Assembly (NCBI GenBank): GCA_020053565.1
Contig: JAGVMY010000099.1
Location: forward strand, 1-10,945
DNA: 10,945 nt
From: Thermodesulfovibrionales bacterium
Lineage (GTDB): Bacteria > Nitrospirota > Thermodesulfovibrionia > Thermodesulfovibrionales > SM23-35
Reading direction: 5' to 3'
Shown here piece by piece: positions 1-4,936 of the stretch; the first letter of the stretch is position 1, and the number at the start of each line of letters is the position of its first letter. The notes beneath the pieces are model-generated. The model saw only the letters and a program-made list of their open reading frames with translations, was not told the DNA's origin and searched no databases. Both the position numbers and the translations under genes were made by a program.

Positions 1-1
1 C

Positions 2-88
2 AAAAGGGCTGCACCATTCCCAGAAGTCACCCAAGAAATCATAGCACCAATAACATTCAAACTTACTGAATCTCATACGAATCGTTAA
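2..88 (+). CDS. C-terminal end of a TonB-like energy transducer (partial)
   Basis: The reading frame starting at base 2 is open from the window edge and stops at 86-88, giving 28 residues. It contains AAPFPEV followed by IAPITFKL. This resembles the end of TonB proteins, where an 'A-x-PFP' segment is followed by a final beta strand of the type 'V/I-P-I-x-F-x-L' just before the stop. TonB spans the periplasm and transmits proton-motive force to outer-membrane receptors. Only the tail is visible, so the inner-membrane anchor and proline-rich region cannot be checked. The call rests on a short motif; a chance open frame is the main alternative. Confidence 0.45.
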   Translation, partial: KRAAPFPEVTQEIIAPITFKLTESHTNR

Positions 89-144
89 ATGAATCATTTT
101 GATTTTTCTTTTATCAAATTCTAAAATGTGCTATATTTTCTCCA

Positions 145-174
145 TTAGAAATGTCAACAGGTAATTCGTATAAT
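145..174 (+). promoter_or_regulatory. Possible promoter of the HEPN-like gene
   Basis: A perfect TATAAT lies at 169-174, 22 bases before the ATG at 197. Its possible -35 partner, TTAGAA at 145-150 (18-base spacer), matches the consensus poorly. The stretch 89-196 is otherwise AT-rich and holds nothing else recognisable. Confidence 0.28.
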
Positions 175-178
175 AATT

Positions 179-185
179 GTTAGAC
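179..185 (+). other. GTTAGAC core, possible cassette left boundary (attC R' type)
   Basis: GTTAGAC fits the integron recombination core GTTRRRY and sits 11 bases before the ATG of the HEPN-like gene. Its exact reverse complement, GTCTAAC, lies 12 bases after that gene's stop (866-872). In an integron cassette the first bases (TTRRRY) and the R'' box (RYYYAAC) come from the same circular attC site and are therefore complementary, as seen here. No folded attC partner is visible to the left of 179. Confidence 0.4.
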
Positions 186-196
186 GGTGAATCGAT

Positions 197-853
197 ATGA
201 CAGATGACCTGAACAAAATAGTAAAGGTACGAATCGAACGGATTAAGAACCTCACGCGTGATAACCAAGGGACAAACCAGTATCTTGAAGCGGGTGGCCT
301 TGCTCTGACTGTGCTTCACGATACTGTCGGAGGGAGCCATCCACTGTGGGCTGTTCTTGATACCGCGTTAAAGAAGAACGATTGGAGCGGAGCGCTCGCG
401 GCGAGCCGCGGTGTAATGACGTTGTTTGAGCAAGGCAGCCTCAAAAGCCCTCGCCTGGCCATTGCGCATGAGATCGAAGGGGATCTTCTCGATATTGCAC
501 AAGCACAGGCTCAGGCCGCAGAAACAGCCAAGGATCCTAACCAAAAACAGCTTCAGCTTGCAATTGCTGCTTTTCTGGCCGGGGCATCACTCGAAGATGC
601 ATTGCGACGAATCTGTGATGCCCAAGGCATAGTGTACGATGTGGGTAGAACAACTATCGCGAAATTCCAAACAGCCCTCTATCAACCAGCTAAAAAGATC
701 GAGGTAATCTCCGCATCAGAGAACAAACAGATTACAGCTTGGGGTGATACTCGAAATAAAGCGGATCATGGCCGGTTTGGAGAAATCACGCACACCGAGG
801 TCGTTACGATGATTATGGGTGTCAGAGCATTCTTAGACAAGCACCTCCCATGA
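197..853 (+). CDS. HEPN-like protein, candidate RNase toxin or defence protein
   Basis: This 218-residue soluble protein has no signal peptide or membrane segment. The C-terminal part carries R186-N187-x3-H191 (RNKADH), the R-N-x3-H form of the RX4-6H motif that forms the active site of HEPN-domain RNases. It is followed by a helix that ends '...IMGVRAFLDKH'. Residues about 120-150 form an Ala/Leu-rich segment (AFLAGASLEDALRRIC) of a type I recall upstream of the RN-x3-H motif in other uncharacterised bacterial HEPN-like proteins. Residues about 95-113 are Ala/Gln-rich and probably helical. HEPN proteins act in toxin-antitoxin and abortive-infection systems by cutting RNA, so a role here is inferred from the motif and from the neighbouring toxin-antitoxin pairs. 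There is no adjacent nucleotidyltransferase or other antitoxin. The start at 197 has only a weak ribosome site. By eye the gene looks richer in G+C than the sulfur genes downstream. The exact family is unknown to me. Confidence 0.6.
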   Translation: MTDDLNKIVKVRIERIKNLTRDNQGTNQYLEAGGLALTVLHDTVGGSHPLWAVLDTALKKNDWSGALAASRGVMTLFEQGSLKSPRLAIAHEIEGDLLDIAQAQAQAAETAKDPNQKQLQLAIAAFLAGASLEDALRRICDAQGIVYDVGRTTIAKFQTALYQPAKKIEVISASENKQITAWGDTRNKADHGRFGEITHTEVVTMIMGVRAFLDKHLP

Positions 854-865
854 ATCCGACGCACT

Positions 866-872
866 GTCTAAC
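866..872 (+). other. GTCTAAC core, possible R'' box of a cassette
   Basis: GTCTAAC matches RYYYAAC and is the exact reverse complement of GTTAGAC at 179-185. It starts 12 bases after the stop of the HEPN-like gene, where an attC site is expected to begin. No GTTRRRY partner is found in the next 140 bases, so the site itself may be degraded or unusually long. Confidence 0.4.
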
Positions 873-988
873 TCTTATAAGGCCCCGCTCTGTCAAGAGA
901 AAAAACGATCCTGATCGGAAATAAAAAAATCCACTTCCTTAATTTTTAAAGACTGTATTCAGCTCTAACTTGATTTCCATTGCGGCAT

Positions 989-1006
989 TCCCGAAAGCAT
1001 TCGGGA
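989..1006. repeat. Short perfect hairpin in the 854-1181 gap
   Basis: TCCCGAA and TTCGGGA form 7-bp arms around a 4-base loop (AGCA). No T-run follows on either strand, so it is not a convincing terminator. The gap 854-1181 has no supportable gene. Apart from this hairpin it holds the GTCTAAC box, an attC-like inverted repeat (1013-1085) and the brnT promoter region. Confidence 0.5.
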
Positions 1007-1012
1007 CACTAA

Positions 1013-1085
1013 ACACATCAACCCGACTGGCATTAACCGAGACACAATTTTAGTTCATGCTGGTTGCGCCAGTGTAGTTATGTGT
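1013..1085 (+). repeat. attC-like imperfect inverted repeat
   Basis: The outer arms are ACACATCAAC (1013-1022) and GTTATGTGT (1077-1085), complementary except for one extra C. The inner arms are ACTGGC (1026-1031) and GCCAGT (1068-1073), a perfect pair, followed by AACC (1035-1038) and GGTT (1062-1065). The central loop is about 23 bases. The nested outer and inner boxes with small bulges resemble the R''-L''-L'-R' layout of attC sites, and the right core GTTATGT recurs in the site at 1734-1740. The left box, CATCAAC, departs from RYYYAAC at its first base. Confidence 0.45.
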
Positions 1086-1151
1086 GTAAATCAGCAACGC
1101 TATACACCAAAGCACCGAAATCTAACCCATACAATTAGCCATATATTTATA

Positions 1152-1181
1152 TTGCTAAATCCATTATATCTGTAGTATAGT
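1152..1181 (+). promoter_or_regulatory. Probable brnT promoter, possibly giving a leaderless mRNA
   Basis: TTGCTA (1152-1157) and TATAGT (1176-1181) are separated by 18 bases, and each is close to the sigma-70 consensus. Transcription would start near 1188, on the second in-frame ATG of brnT. No ribosome site precedes either ATG, so a leaderless transcript is possible. Confidence 0.4.
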
Positions 1182-1475
1182 ATGTGTATGGGGAAAACCC
1201 GCTTTGACTGGGATGGGGAAAAAGATAAGGAGAACCAGGCTAAACATAATGTTTCTTTTGCGTTGGCACAACACGCTTTCCTGGATCCTCACCGTGTCAT
1301 AGTTGAAGATGTAACCCATAGTTCAGAAGAAGAACGGTTTTACTGTATTGGTCGTGTTGGTGACGGTATAATGACCGTCAGGTTTACTTATAGAGGAAAT
1401 ATCATCCGCATCTATGGTGCTGGATATTGGAGAAAAGGGAGGAAGATATATGAAGAGCAAAATAAAATATACTGA
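1182..1475 (+). CDS. brnT: BrnT family toxin
   Basis: This 97-residue protein has the BrnT (COG2929) layout. An N-terminal F-x-W-D (residues 8-11) precedes N18-x-x-K21-H22-x-V-x-F, and residues 37-43 carry the 'RVIVEDV' strand. 'ERFYCIGRV' (51-59) and 'VRFTYRGNIIRIYGAGYWRKGRKIYEE' (66-92) follow; this last part holds the conserved basic residues near the C-terminus. BrnT is a RelE-like ribonuclease that stops translation and is neutralised by BrnA. The gene precedes its antitoxin and overlaps it by 26 bases, the usual order for this family. Two in-frame starts exist, 1182 and 1188. The promoter position favours 1188, but neither has a ribosome site. The unit sits between two attC-like repeats, which suggests it moved as a cassette. 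Confidence 0.85.
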   Translation: MCMGKTRFDWDGEKDKENQAKHNVSFALAQHAFLDPHRVIVEDVTHSSEEERFYCIGRVGDGIMTVRFTYRGNIIRIYGAGYWRKGRKIYEEQNKIY

Positions 1476-1689
1476 TGAACCGATGGGCAAGTTGAAAGTA
1501 ATTAGAGACTTTCTTCCATCACCTGACAAACTGGTATTGAGAGAGGAAAATGTCAAGGTAACCATTGCATTGAACAAATCGAGCATTGAATTTTTCAAAA
1601 GAGAGGCACAACGGTATCATACTTCATACCAAAAAATGATTCGACGGCTGATAGATTTATATGCTTCACAACATCAAAAGAGTTCTTAA
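1450..1689 (+). CDS. brnA: BrnA-like antitoxin (ribbon-helix-helix type)
   Basis: The 79-residue antitoxin ends with 'VKVTIALNKSSIEFFKREAQRY...YQKMIRRLIDLYA'. This is the strand-helix-helix pattern of CopG/BrnA DNA-binding domains, and the N-terminal part is the likely toxin-binding region. BrnA binds BrnT and, as a complex, represses its own promoter. The start at 1450 is chosen because GGAGG (1439-1443) lies six bases before it. An upstream in-frame ATG at 1414 would deepen the overlap with brnT and lacks such a site. The stop codon (1687-1689) lies inside the left arm of the attC-like repeat 1684-1740, a tight packing seen in integron cassettes. Confidence 0.8.
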   Translation: MKSKIKYTDEPMGKLKVIRDFLPSPDKLVLREENVKVTIALNKSSIEFFKREAQRYHTSYQKMIRRLIDLYASQHQKSS

Positions 1690-1740
1690 CATGCAAATCC
1701 ACTGGACAGCAAACAGCCGCCGGTGATTCAGGCGTTATGT
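1684..1740 (+). repeat. attC-like recombination site (57 bp)
   Basis: The right end, GATTCAGGCGTTATGT (1725-1740), closely resembles the conserved right half of integron attC sites, typically 'CTCAAGCGTTRRRY'. The sequence folds on itself. AAC (1688-1690) pairs with GTT (1734-1736), GC (1693-1694) with GC (1732-1733), AAT (1696-1698) with ATT (1726-1728), and CACTGG (1700-1705) with CCGGTG (1720-1725, one G-T wobble). C1699 stays unpaired like an extrahelical base, and the loop is 14 bases. The length matches short '59-base element' sites. The left box, TCTTAAC, departs from RYYYAAC at its first base. Confidence 0.55.
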
Positions 1741-1752
1741 GTAAGATATAAA

Positions 1753-1782
1753 TTGACAACGAGTGACATTTGTGTACATAAT
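1753..1782 (+). promoter_or_regulatory. Promoter of the Phd-like/PIN pair
   Basis: A perfect -35 TTGACA (1753-1758) and CATAAT (1777-1782) are separated by 18 bases. Transcription would start near 1789, leaving a leader of about 20 bases before the ATG at 1809. The perfect TATAAT at 1782-1787 lies 23 bases from the same -35, too far to pair with it. Confidence 0.55.
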
Positions 1783-1794
1783 ATAATACACAAA
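1769..1794. promoter_or_regulatory. Palindromic operator overlapping the promoter
   Basis: TTTGTGTA (1769-1776) and TACACAAA (1787-1794) are perfect 8-bp inverted arms around a 10-base AT-rich centre. They flank and cover the -10 region. Phd-type antitoxins repress their own operons by binding such palindromes, so this is the likely autoregulatory site. Confidence 0.5.
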
Positions 1795-1800
1795 TGGGGG
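1795..1800 (+). promoter_or_regulatory. Ribosome-binding site that sets the antitoxin start
   Basis: TGGGGG (1795-1800) is followed eight bases later by the ATG at 1809. The upstream ATG at 1794 overlaps the operator and has no ribosome site, so 1809 is preferred. Confidence 0.5.
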
Positions 1801-1808
1801 ATAAAACT

Positions 1809-2096
1809 ATGAAATTTTTGAGCGTCCGCGACTTAAGAGGCAAATCAGCACAAGTCTGGAAAGAGCTCTTAGAGGAAAGGGAAATGGTTGTTACCAGCAA
1901 CGGACGGCCTATAGCCATTCTTGCTGCAATAACCGAAGCAAACCTTGAGGAGTCGTTATCGGCATTCAGGCAGGCACGTGCTGTTGAAGCGGTTGTCTCT
2001 CTTCAGCGTCGTTCTATTCAGCAAGGAACCAGCAAGATTTCGATGGACGAAATCAACGAAGAAATAAAGGCTGTTCGCAAGAAACGCGCTCGGTGA
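1809..2096 (+). CDS. Phd/YefM-like antitoxin of a PIN toxin
   Basis: The 95-residue protein begins 'MKFLSVRDLRGKSAQVWKELLEEREMVVTSNGRPIAIL' (short parts are diagnostic: 'SVRDLRG' and 'VVTSNGRPIAIL'). This is the Phd/YefM fold, with a DNA-binding N-terminal helix and a 'vTrnGkPvAvl' strand. The C-terminal half is charged and helical and would wrap the toxin. Its stop overlaps the start of the PIN gene (GTGA, 4 bases), which points to translational coupling. The start at 1809 rather than 1794 is chosen on ribosome-site spacing. Regulation is probably autorepression through the palindrome at 1769-1794. Confidence 0.8.
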   Translation: MKFLSVRDLRGKSAQVWKELLEEREMVVTSNGRPIAILAAITEANLEESLSAFRQARAVEAVVSLQRRSIQQGTSKISMDEINEEIKAVRKKRAR

Positions 2097-2536
2097 ATAT
2101 TGTCATAGATACTAATGTTCTTGTTGCTGGTCTTTTGTCGCCATTCGGGGCTTGCGGTGAAATCGTCCGTATGGTTTCATCTGGAGAACTGATACTTTCT
2201 TTTGATGCCCGTATTCTATCAGAGTATAATGAAGTGCTCAGTAGGCCGAAGTTCAAGTTTGCATCAGAAAAGGTGGCTGTACTTCTTGACTATATTGTGT
2301 ATCGGGGGCAAACAGTGGCACCCTCACCTGTGGCTAATTCGCTCCCTGACATTGATGATGAACCATTTCTTGAAGTTGCCATTGCAAGCCAAGCCTTATG
2401 TATCGCTACAGGAAATCAAAATCATTTCCCTGCTGAACTATGTCATGGGATTAAGGTGTTGTCTCCAAAAGAGTTTTTGATATTTTACAAGAAACAGAAA
2501 AGACAAAAAGAGCGCATATCAAAACGCTCAACTTAG
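2093..2536 (+). CDS. PIN-domain toxin (COG1569 type)
   Basis: This 147-residue protein starts at GTG 2093, overlapping the antitoxin stop. PIN-domain features are in order: D6 in 'VIDTNVLVAGL', E44 in 'ILSEYNEVL', D86/D88/D89 in 'LPDIDDEPFLEVA', and 'ATGNQNHFP' (residues 105-113). In the last motif Asn occupies the place where many PIN proteins have Asp, which I recall as usual for this subfamily. PIN toxins are Mg-dependent ribonucleases, and the acidic residues hold the metal. The C-terminal tail (about 132-147) is strongly basic and may help RNA binding. The order antitoxin then toxin, with a 4-base overlap, supports a type II pair. Confidence 0.85.
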   Translation: MNIVIDTNVLVAGLLSPFGACGEIVRMVSSGELILSFDARILSEYNEVLSRPKFKFASEKVAVLLDYIVYRGQTVAPSPVANSLPDIDDEPFLEVAIASQALCIATGNQNHFPAELCHGIKVLSPKEFLIFYKKQKRQKERISKRST

Positions 2537-2574
2537 ACTCGGCTTAGCCCCGCTGATTAGCTCTGTTGTTGACT
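2526..2574 (+). repeat. Weak attC-like inverted repeat after the PIN gene
   Basis: GCTCAAC (2526-2532) fits RYYYAAC and overlaps the stop codon of the PIN gene. GTTGACT (2568-2574) can pair with five of its bases. Inside, AGA (2535-2537) pairs with TCT (2562-2564) and AGC (2546-2548) with GCT (2552-2554). The pairing is much poorer than at 1684-1740. No terminator is visible between this gene and the convergent hydrolase. Confidence 0.25.
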
Positions 2575-2606
2575 ACATGTAAAAATCATCACATCTCATC
2601 GAAAAT

Positions 2607-3557
2607 TCAAAAAGTCTCCTCTATTGCTTCTACCAGCTTATCCCTCACCCCCTTATCAAACAATATCTGCGCATGGTTAAGCGGAAAATTATAATGCTCA
2701 CTCCCCCAGGGAATCTTTGAACTCTCTGCAGATACTAATCCATCACCTCTACCTTTTTTTATTTCCTCAGGATAAAGATTTTTAGGTATCACCTTTTCGA
2801 AGATATCAGGAATTGAAAAGTTGTAAAGACTGAAGAGCGTTGGATCTGTACCCCCCGCAGAAACATAATATACCCCGTCACACGGACCGTCTTTCAGAGA
2901 TTTAAAGAAGTGTGATTCAGGGAGAAGCTCTTTAAGCGCCCTGCTTTTAAGAAAATTAAGAATTCGTTTGATTGCAAAGGAAACCGTTCCTTTTTCTCCT
3001 CCATGAAAAAGAGGGTCTATTACAGAGACAAGGGGAGATAGATACCTCGCAAGCTTGGCCACAGAGCTTCCTTTATGAGGAGTAGAGATTGTTATAAGCC
3101 CTCGTACTGACTTATCGTTTCTCAAGAGGTATTTTCGGCCAATGAGCCCACCCCTGCTGTGGCCAATAAGCACTATGCCATTCTTTGTCAGCTTATTCGC
3201 AATCCTTATAATCTCTTTTAACTCCGAGACAACCGAATCTATCGGGCTCGCAGGTCTTTCCTGGCTCCATGTAATTACAGTGTAATTTCTAAACGTAAGG
3301 TCATCAAACAATGTCTGGAGAGTATCAGTTTGCTTATCTGTTAAAGGTTTAATTGTATCCCCGGAGGAATTCCTGTCGGAAATAGAGTCTTTACGTTGAT
3401 GTCTTTTACTCAAAAAAACTTTTAAAGGGAATATCCCCCCAAGAATACGGGATTTAGACGGATTCACCCAAATATCCTTATCCATTCCGAGGCCATGTAT
3501 GAATATCATTGCAGGTTTATCGGGGCTGCCTTTGTGGAGTACAGTGTCAAGGTTCAT
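2607..3557 (-). CDS. Alpha/beta-hydrolase, lipase/esterase-like
   Basis: This 316-residue protein has the alpha/beta-hydrolase landmarks in order. 'IFIHGLGMD' (18-26) carries the oxyanion-hole HG. 'VLIGHSRGGLIGRKYL' (129-144) has the nucleophile S134 in G-x-S-x-G. 'LITISTPHKGSSVA' (154-167) is the strand typical of triacylglycerol lipases and related esterases. 'GRGDGLVS' (269-276) contains the likely acid D272, and 'NHAQIL' (294-299) the likely catalytic H295. Residues about 33-80 look like a hydrophilic insertion before the core resumes. There is no signal peptide, so a cytoplasmic enzyme is likely. The substrate cannot be told. The gene stands alone, convergent with the PIN toxin and divergent from dsrH. 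The ribosome site at the ATG is weak, and a TATAAT sits very close upstream at 3563-3568. Confidence 0.8.
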   Translation of the reverse strand: MNLDTVLHKGSPDKPAMIFIHGLGMDKDIWVNPSKSRILGGIFPLKVFLSKRHQRKDSISDRNSSGDTIKPLTDKQTDTLQTLFDDLTFRNYTVITWSQERPASPIDSVVSELKEIIRIANKLTKNGIVLIGHSRGGLIGRKYLLRNDKSVRGLITISTPHKGSSVAKLARYLSPLVSVIDPLFHGGEKGTVSFAIKRILNFLKSRALKELLPESHFFKSLKDGPCDGVYYVSAGGTDPTLFSLYNFSIPDIFEKVIPKNLYPEEIKKGRGDGLVSAESSKIPWGSEHYNFPLNHAQILFDKGVRDKLVEAIEETF

Positions 3558-3624
3558 AACCTATTATATATTTTTATAGTTTTCATCCTGCAATCTAAAT
3601 CTAAATTGCATAACCCTCTCGAAG

Positions 3625-3700
3625 TGTCATTGCGAGGAGTCCCGATTAAATCGGGGCGACGAAACAATCCCATCACATTATAGATTGCTTCGCAATGACA
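3625..3700. repeat. Intergenic palindromic (MITE/REP-like) element
   Basis: The 76-bp element has perfect 11-bp terminal inverted repeats, TGTCATTGCGA (3625-3635) and TCGCAATGACA (3690-3700). Two nested palindromes lie inside: CCCGAT/ATCGGG (3641-3646, 3650-3655), and CGAAACAATC/GATTGCTTCG (3660-3669, 3683-3692; 9 of 10 match). Elements with the 'CATTGCGA...GATTGCTTCGCAATGACA' signature are scattered between genes in many environmental bacterial genomes. It separates the divergent hydrolase and dsrH genes. The transcript could fold into a strong structure. Confidence 0.7.
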
Positions 3701-3727
3701 AAGGCGGTAATACTTTGAAAACAACCA

Positions 3728-3756
3728 TTGCGTAATTCTCATTAAAGTATTACATT
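3728..3756 (+). promoter_or_regulatory. Possible promoter of dsrH-dsrE-dsrF
   Basis: TTGCGT (3728-3733) and TACATT (3751-3756) are separated by 17 bases and each matches the consensus in four of six positions. They lie just after the palindromic element and about 47 bases before the dsrH ATG. Confidence 0.25.
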
Positions 3757-3802
3757 TTTATTAACAAATTGGCTTTAACATTTATATCAGAGGAGATGTT
3801 TT

Positions 3803-4099
3803 ATGAAATTAGGTATCTTTGTGAGCCATTTTAGATTCAATACAGATACCTATGAGAGATTAAAAGCTGAAAGACTGGGCGTTATATTTGTGCAGAATGG
3901 TATTTATCATGCAACGCTCAGAGAAAATGGAAAGTCATCTCCTCTCCTTGAAAAACCAGCAAAGTTTTATGTTCTTAAAGATGACCTTGAAACACATGGC
4001 TTTACAAACTCACAGGTTGATAGTCGTGTGAAGGTCATTACCTATAATGATCTGGTTGATGTAATTTTTAATGAGTATGAAAAATTAGCCTGGCTATAG
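3803..4099 (+). CDS. dsrH: DsrH/TusB-like sulfur relay protein
   Basis: The 98-residue protein matches DsrH/TusB in size and pattern. 'LGVIFVQNGIYHATL' (25-39) corresponds to the family's 'D-x-v-L-l-i-q-D-G-V-Y-a-a'. 'KFYVLKDDLETHGF' (54-67) is followed by 'VKVITYNDLVDVIFNEYEKLAWL' (76-98), including the typical terminal Trp. DsrH forms a heterohexamer with DsrE and DsrF that carries sulfane sulfur between TusA and DsrC. This copy has no cysteine at all, so it would be a structural subunit rather than a sulfur carrier. A good ribosome site (AGAGGAGA, 3789-3796) precedes the ATG, and dsrE follows 11 bases after the stop. Confidence 0.8.
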   Translation: MKLGIFVSHFRFNTDTYERLKAERLGVIFVQNGIYHATLRENGKSSPLLEKPAKFYVLKDDLETHGFTNSQVDSRVKVITYNDLVDVIFNEYEKLAWL

Positions 4100-4110
4100 G
4101 AGGTATCATC

Positions 4111-4470
4111 ATGGGAAAACTTACAATTGGCACTTTCTCTTCCCTCATTGGCTCGATGAGTCTTGACTTTGCGCTCAGACTCGCTGAAGCAGCAATAAAT
4201 AAAGGGCATAAGGTTGACTTCTGGGTTTCAGGTAATGCTACGATGCTCTCAAAGAAAGCCCAGAGAGCATACAGGGATTATTCTTTTCTGGAAAAGAAGG
4301 TGAAAGAACTAATAGAAAGAGGGGTAAATTTTACTGCCTGTGAAGCATGTTCCGAAGCAAGAGGATATCATAAAGAAGATACCATGGAGGGATGGAAACG
4401 GCATAATATGGACTGGTATCTTGCAAGCTGTTTTGATTCAGACAGGGTGCTCCATATAGGAGGTGAATAA
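4111..4470 (+). CDS. dsrE: DsrE/TusD-like sulfurtransferase subunit
   Basis: This is a 119-residue DsrE-superfamily protein. The N-terminal strand 'LTIGTFSSL' leads into a helix with 'FALRLAEAAINKGHKVDFWVSG' (20-41), typical of the DsrE fold. The active-site region is 'GVNFTACEACSEARGY' (71-86). C77 lies eight residues before the Gly of the 'RG' pair, the spacing I recall for the persulfide-bearing Cys of DsrE/TusD; C80 is a second candidate. C107 lies near the C-terminus. DsrE is the sulfur-binding subunit of the DsrEFH hexamer and passes sulfur to DsrC. The ribosome site AGGAGGT (4098-4104) overlaps the end of dsrH. The next gene starts directly after this stop, so the genes are translated together. 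Confidence 0.8.
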   Translation: MGKLTIGTFSSLIGSMSLDFALRLAEAAINKGHKVDFWVSGNATMLSKKAQRAYRDYSFLEKKVKELIERGVNFTACEACSEARGYHKEDTMEGWKRHNMDWYLASCFDSDRVLHIGGE

Positions 4471-4884
4471 ATGGCGATAACAAAACTCGCTTTTTTAGTT
4501 GATAAACCACCTTACAAAACAGAGACATCAAGGTTAGCTTTGACCCATGCACTCTCAAGTCAGTCTGTAGAAATTTACCTTAAGGATGGTGACAATGTCG
4601 AACCCTTTCTTGCATTCATTGGTGACGGGGTTCTCAACTGCATAAAAAACCAGAAAGCACTCACTATATATGATGTTACAAGTTTAGATATGCATATCCG
4701 GAATGCACTCCTCTTTGGTTTGAATGTATATGTATGCAAAGAAGATATAAGGAAATTCGGTCTCACAGAAGACATGATTGTCATGGATGCAGACCATCCT
4801 GATGGGGAGTTAAAAACTCAGATCGTCCCGTATGCTGAAATAGAGCAAGCAATAGAGTCATGTGACCATATTCTGTTTTTCTAA
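4471..4884 (+). CDS. dsrF: DsrF/TusC-like sulfur relay protein
   Basis: The 137-residue protein shows the DsrF/TusC pattern. 'KLAFLVDKPPYKTETSRLAL' (5-24) has the 'PPYGTE' type motif, and 'PFLAFIGDGVLNCIKNQKA' (45-63) matches 'v-F-x-D-G-V-l-x-l'. 'LFGLNVYVCKEDIRKFGLTED' (81-101) and 'IVPYAEIEQAIESCDHILFF' (118-137) complete the fold. Cysteines are C57, C89 and C131; in known DsrF proteins the sulfur function lies mainly in DsrE. It would be the third subunit of a DsrEFH complex, here in the order H-E-F. AGGAGGTGA (4458-4466) precedes the ATG, which abuts the dsrE stop codon. Confidence 0.82.
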   Translation: MAITKLAFLVDKPPYKTETSRLALTHALSSQSVEIYLKDGDNVEPFLAFIGDGVLNCIKNQKALTIYDVTSLDMHIRNALLFGLNVYVCKEDIRKFGLTEDMIVMDADHPDGELKTQIVPYAEIEQAIESCDHILFF

Positions 4885-4910
4885 AATATCAAATTAATGC
4901 CTTTTGTATA

Positions 4911-4919
4911 TGCTACAAT
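4911..4919 (+). promoter_or_regulatory. Extended -10 promoter of tusA
   Basis: TGCTACAAT fits the extended -10 form TGnTATAAT with one mismatch, and lies 17 bases before the tusA ATG. No good -35 is seen, which extended -10 promoters can tolerate. It suggests tusA can be made separately from dsrHEF. Confidence 0.38.
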
Positions 4920-4936
4920 AAAAAAAGTTTACGGCA

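Noticed and set aside
98..118. TTTGAT...ATCAAA inverted repeat as a terminator of the TonB-like gene
   Set aside because: Six AT-rich base pairs around a 9-base loop are too weak to support the call.
989..1006. Hairpin as a terminator of the HEPN-like gene
   Set aside because: The stem is only 7 bp and no T-run follows on either strand.
1753..1787. TTGACA with the perfect TATAAT at 1782-1787 as a promoter
   Set aside because: The spacer is 23 bases, too long. CATAAT at 1777-1782 gives an 18-base spacer.
1595..1918. Minus-strand open frame of 107 codons
   Set aside because: It runs opposite brnA, the attC-like site and the antitoxin, with no recognisable protein features.
3554..3742. Small minus-strand open frame across the palindromic repeat
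   Set aside because: It is produced by the repeat sequence, has no ribosome site and no family resemblance.
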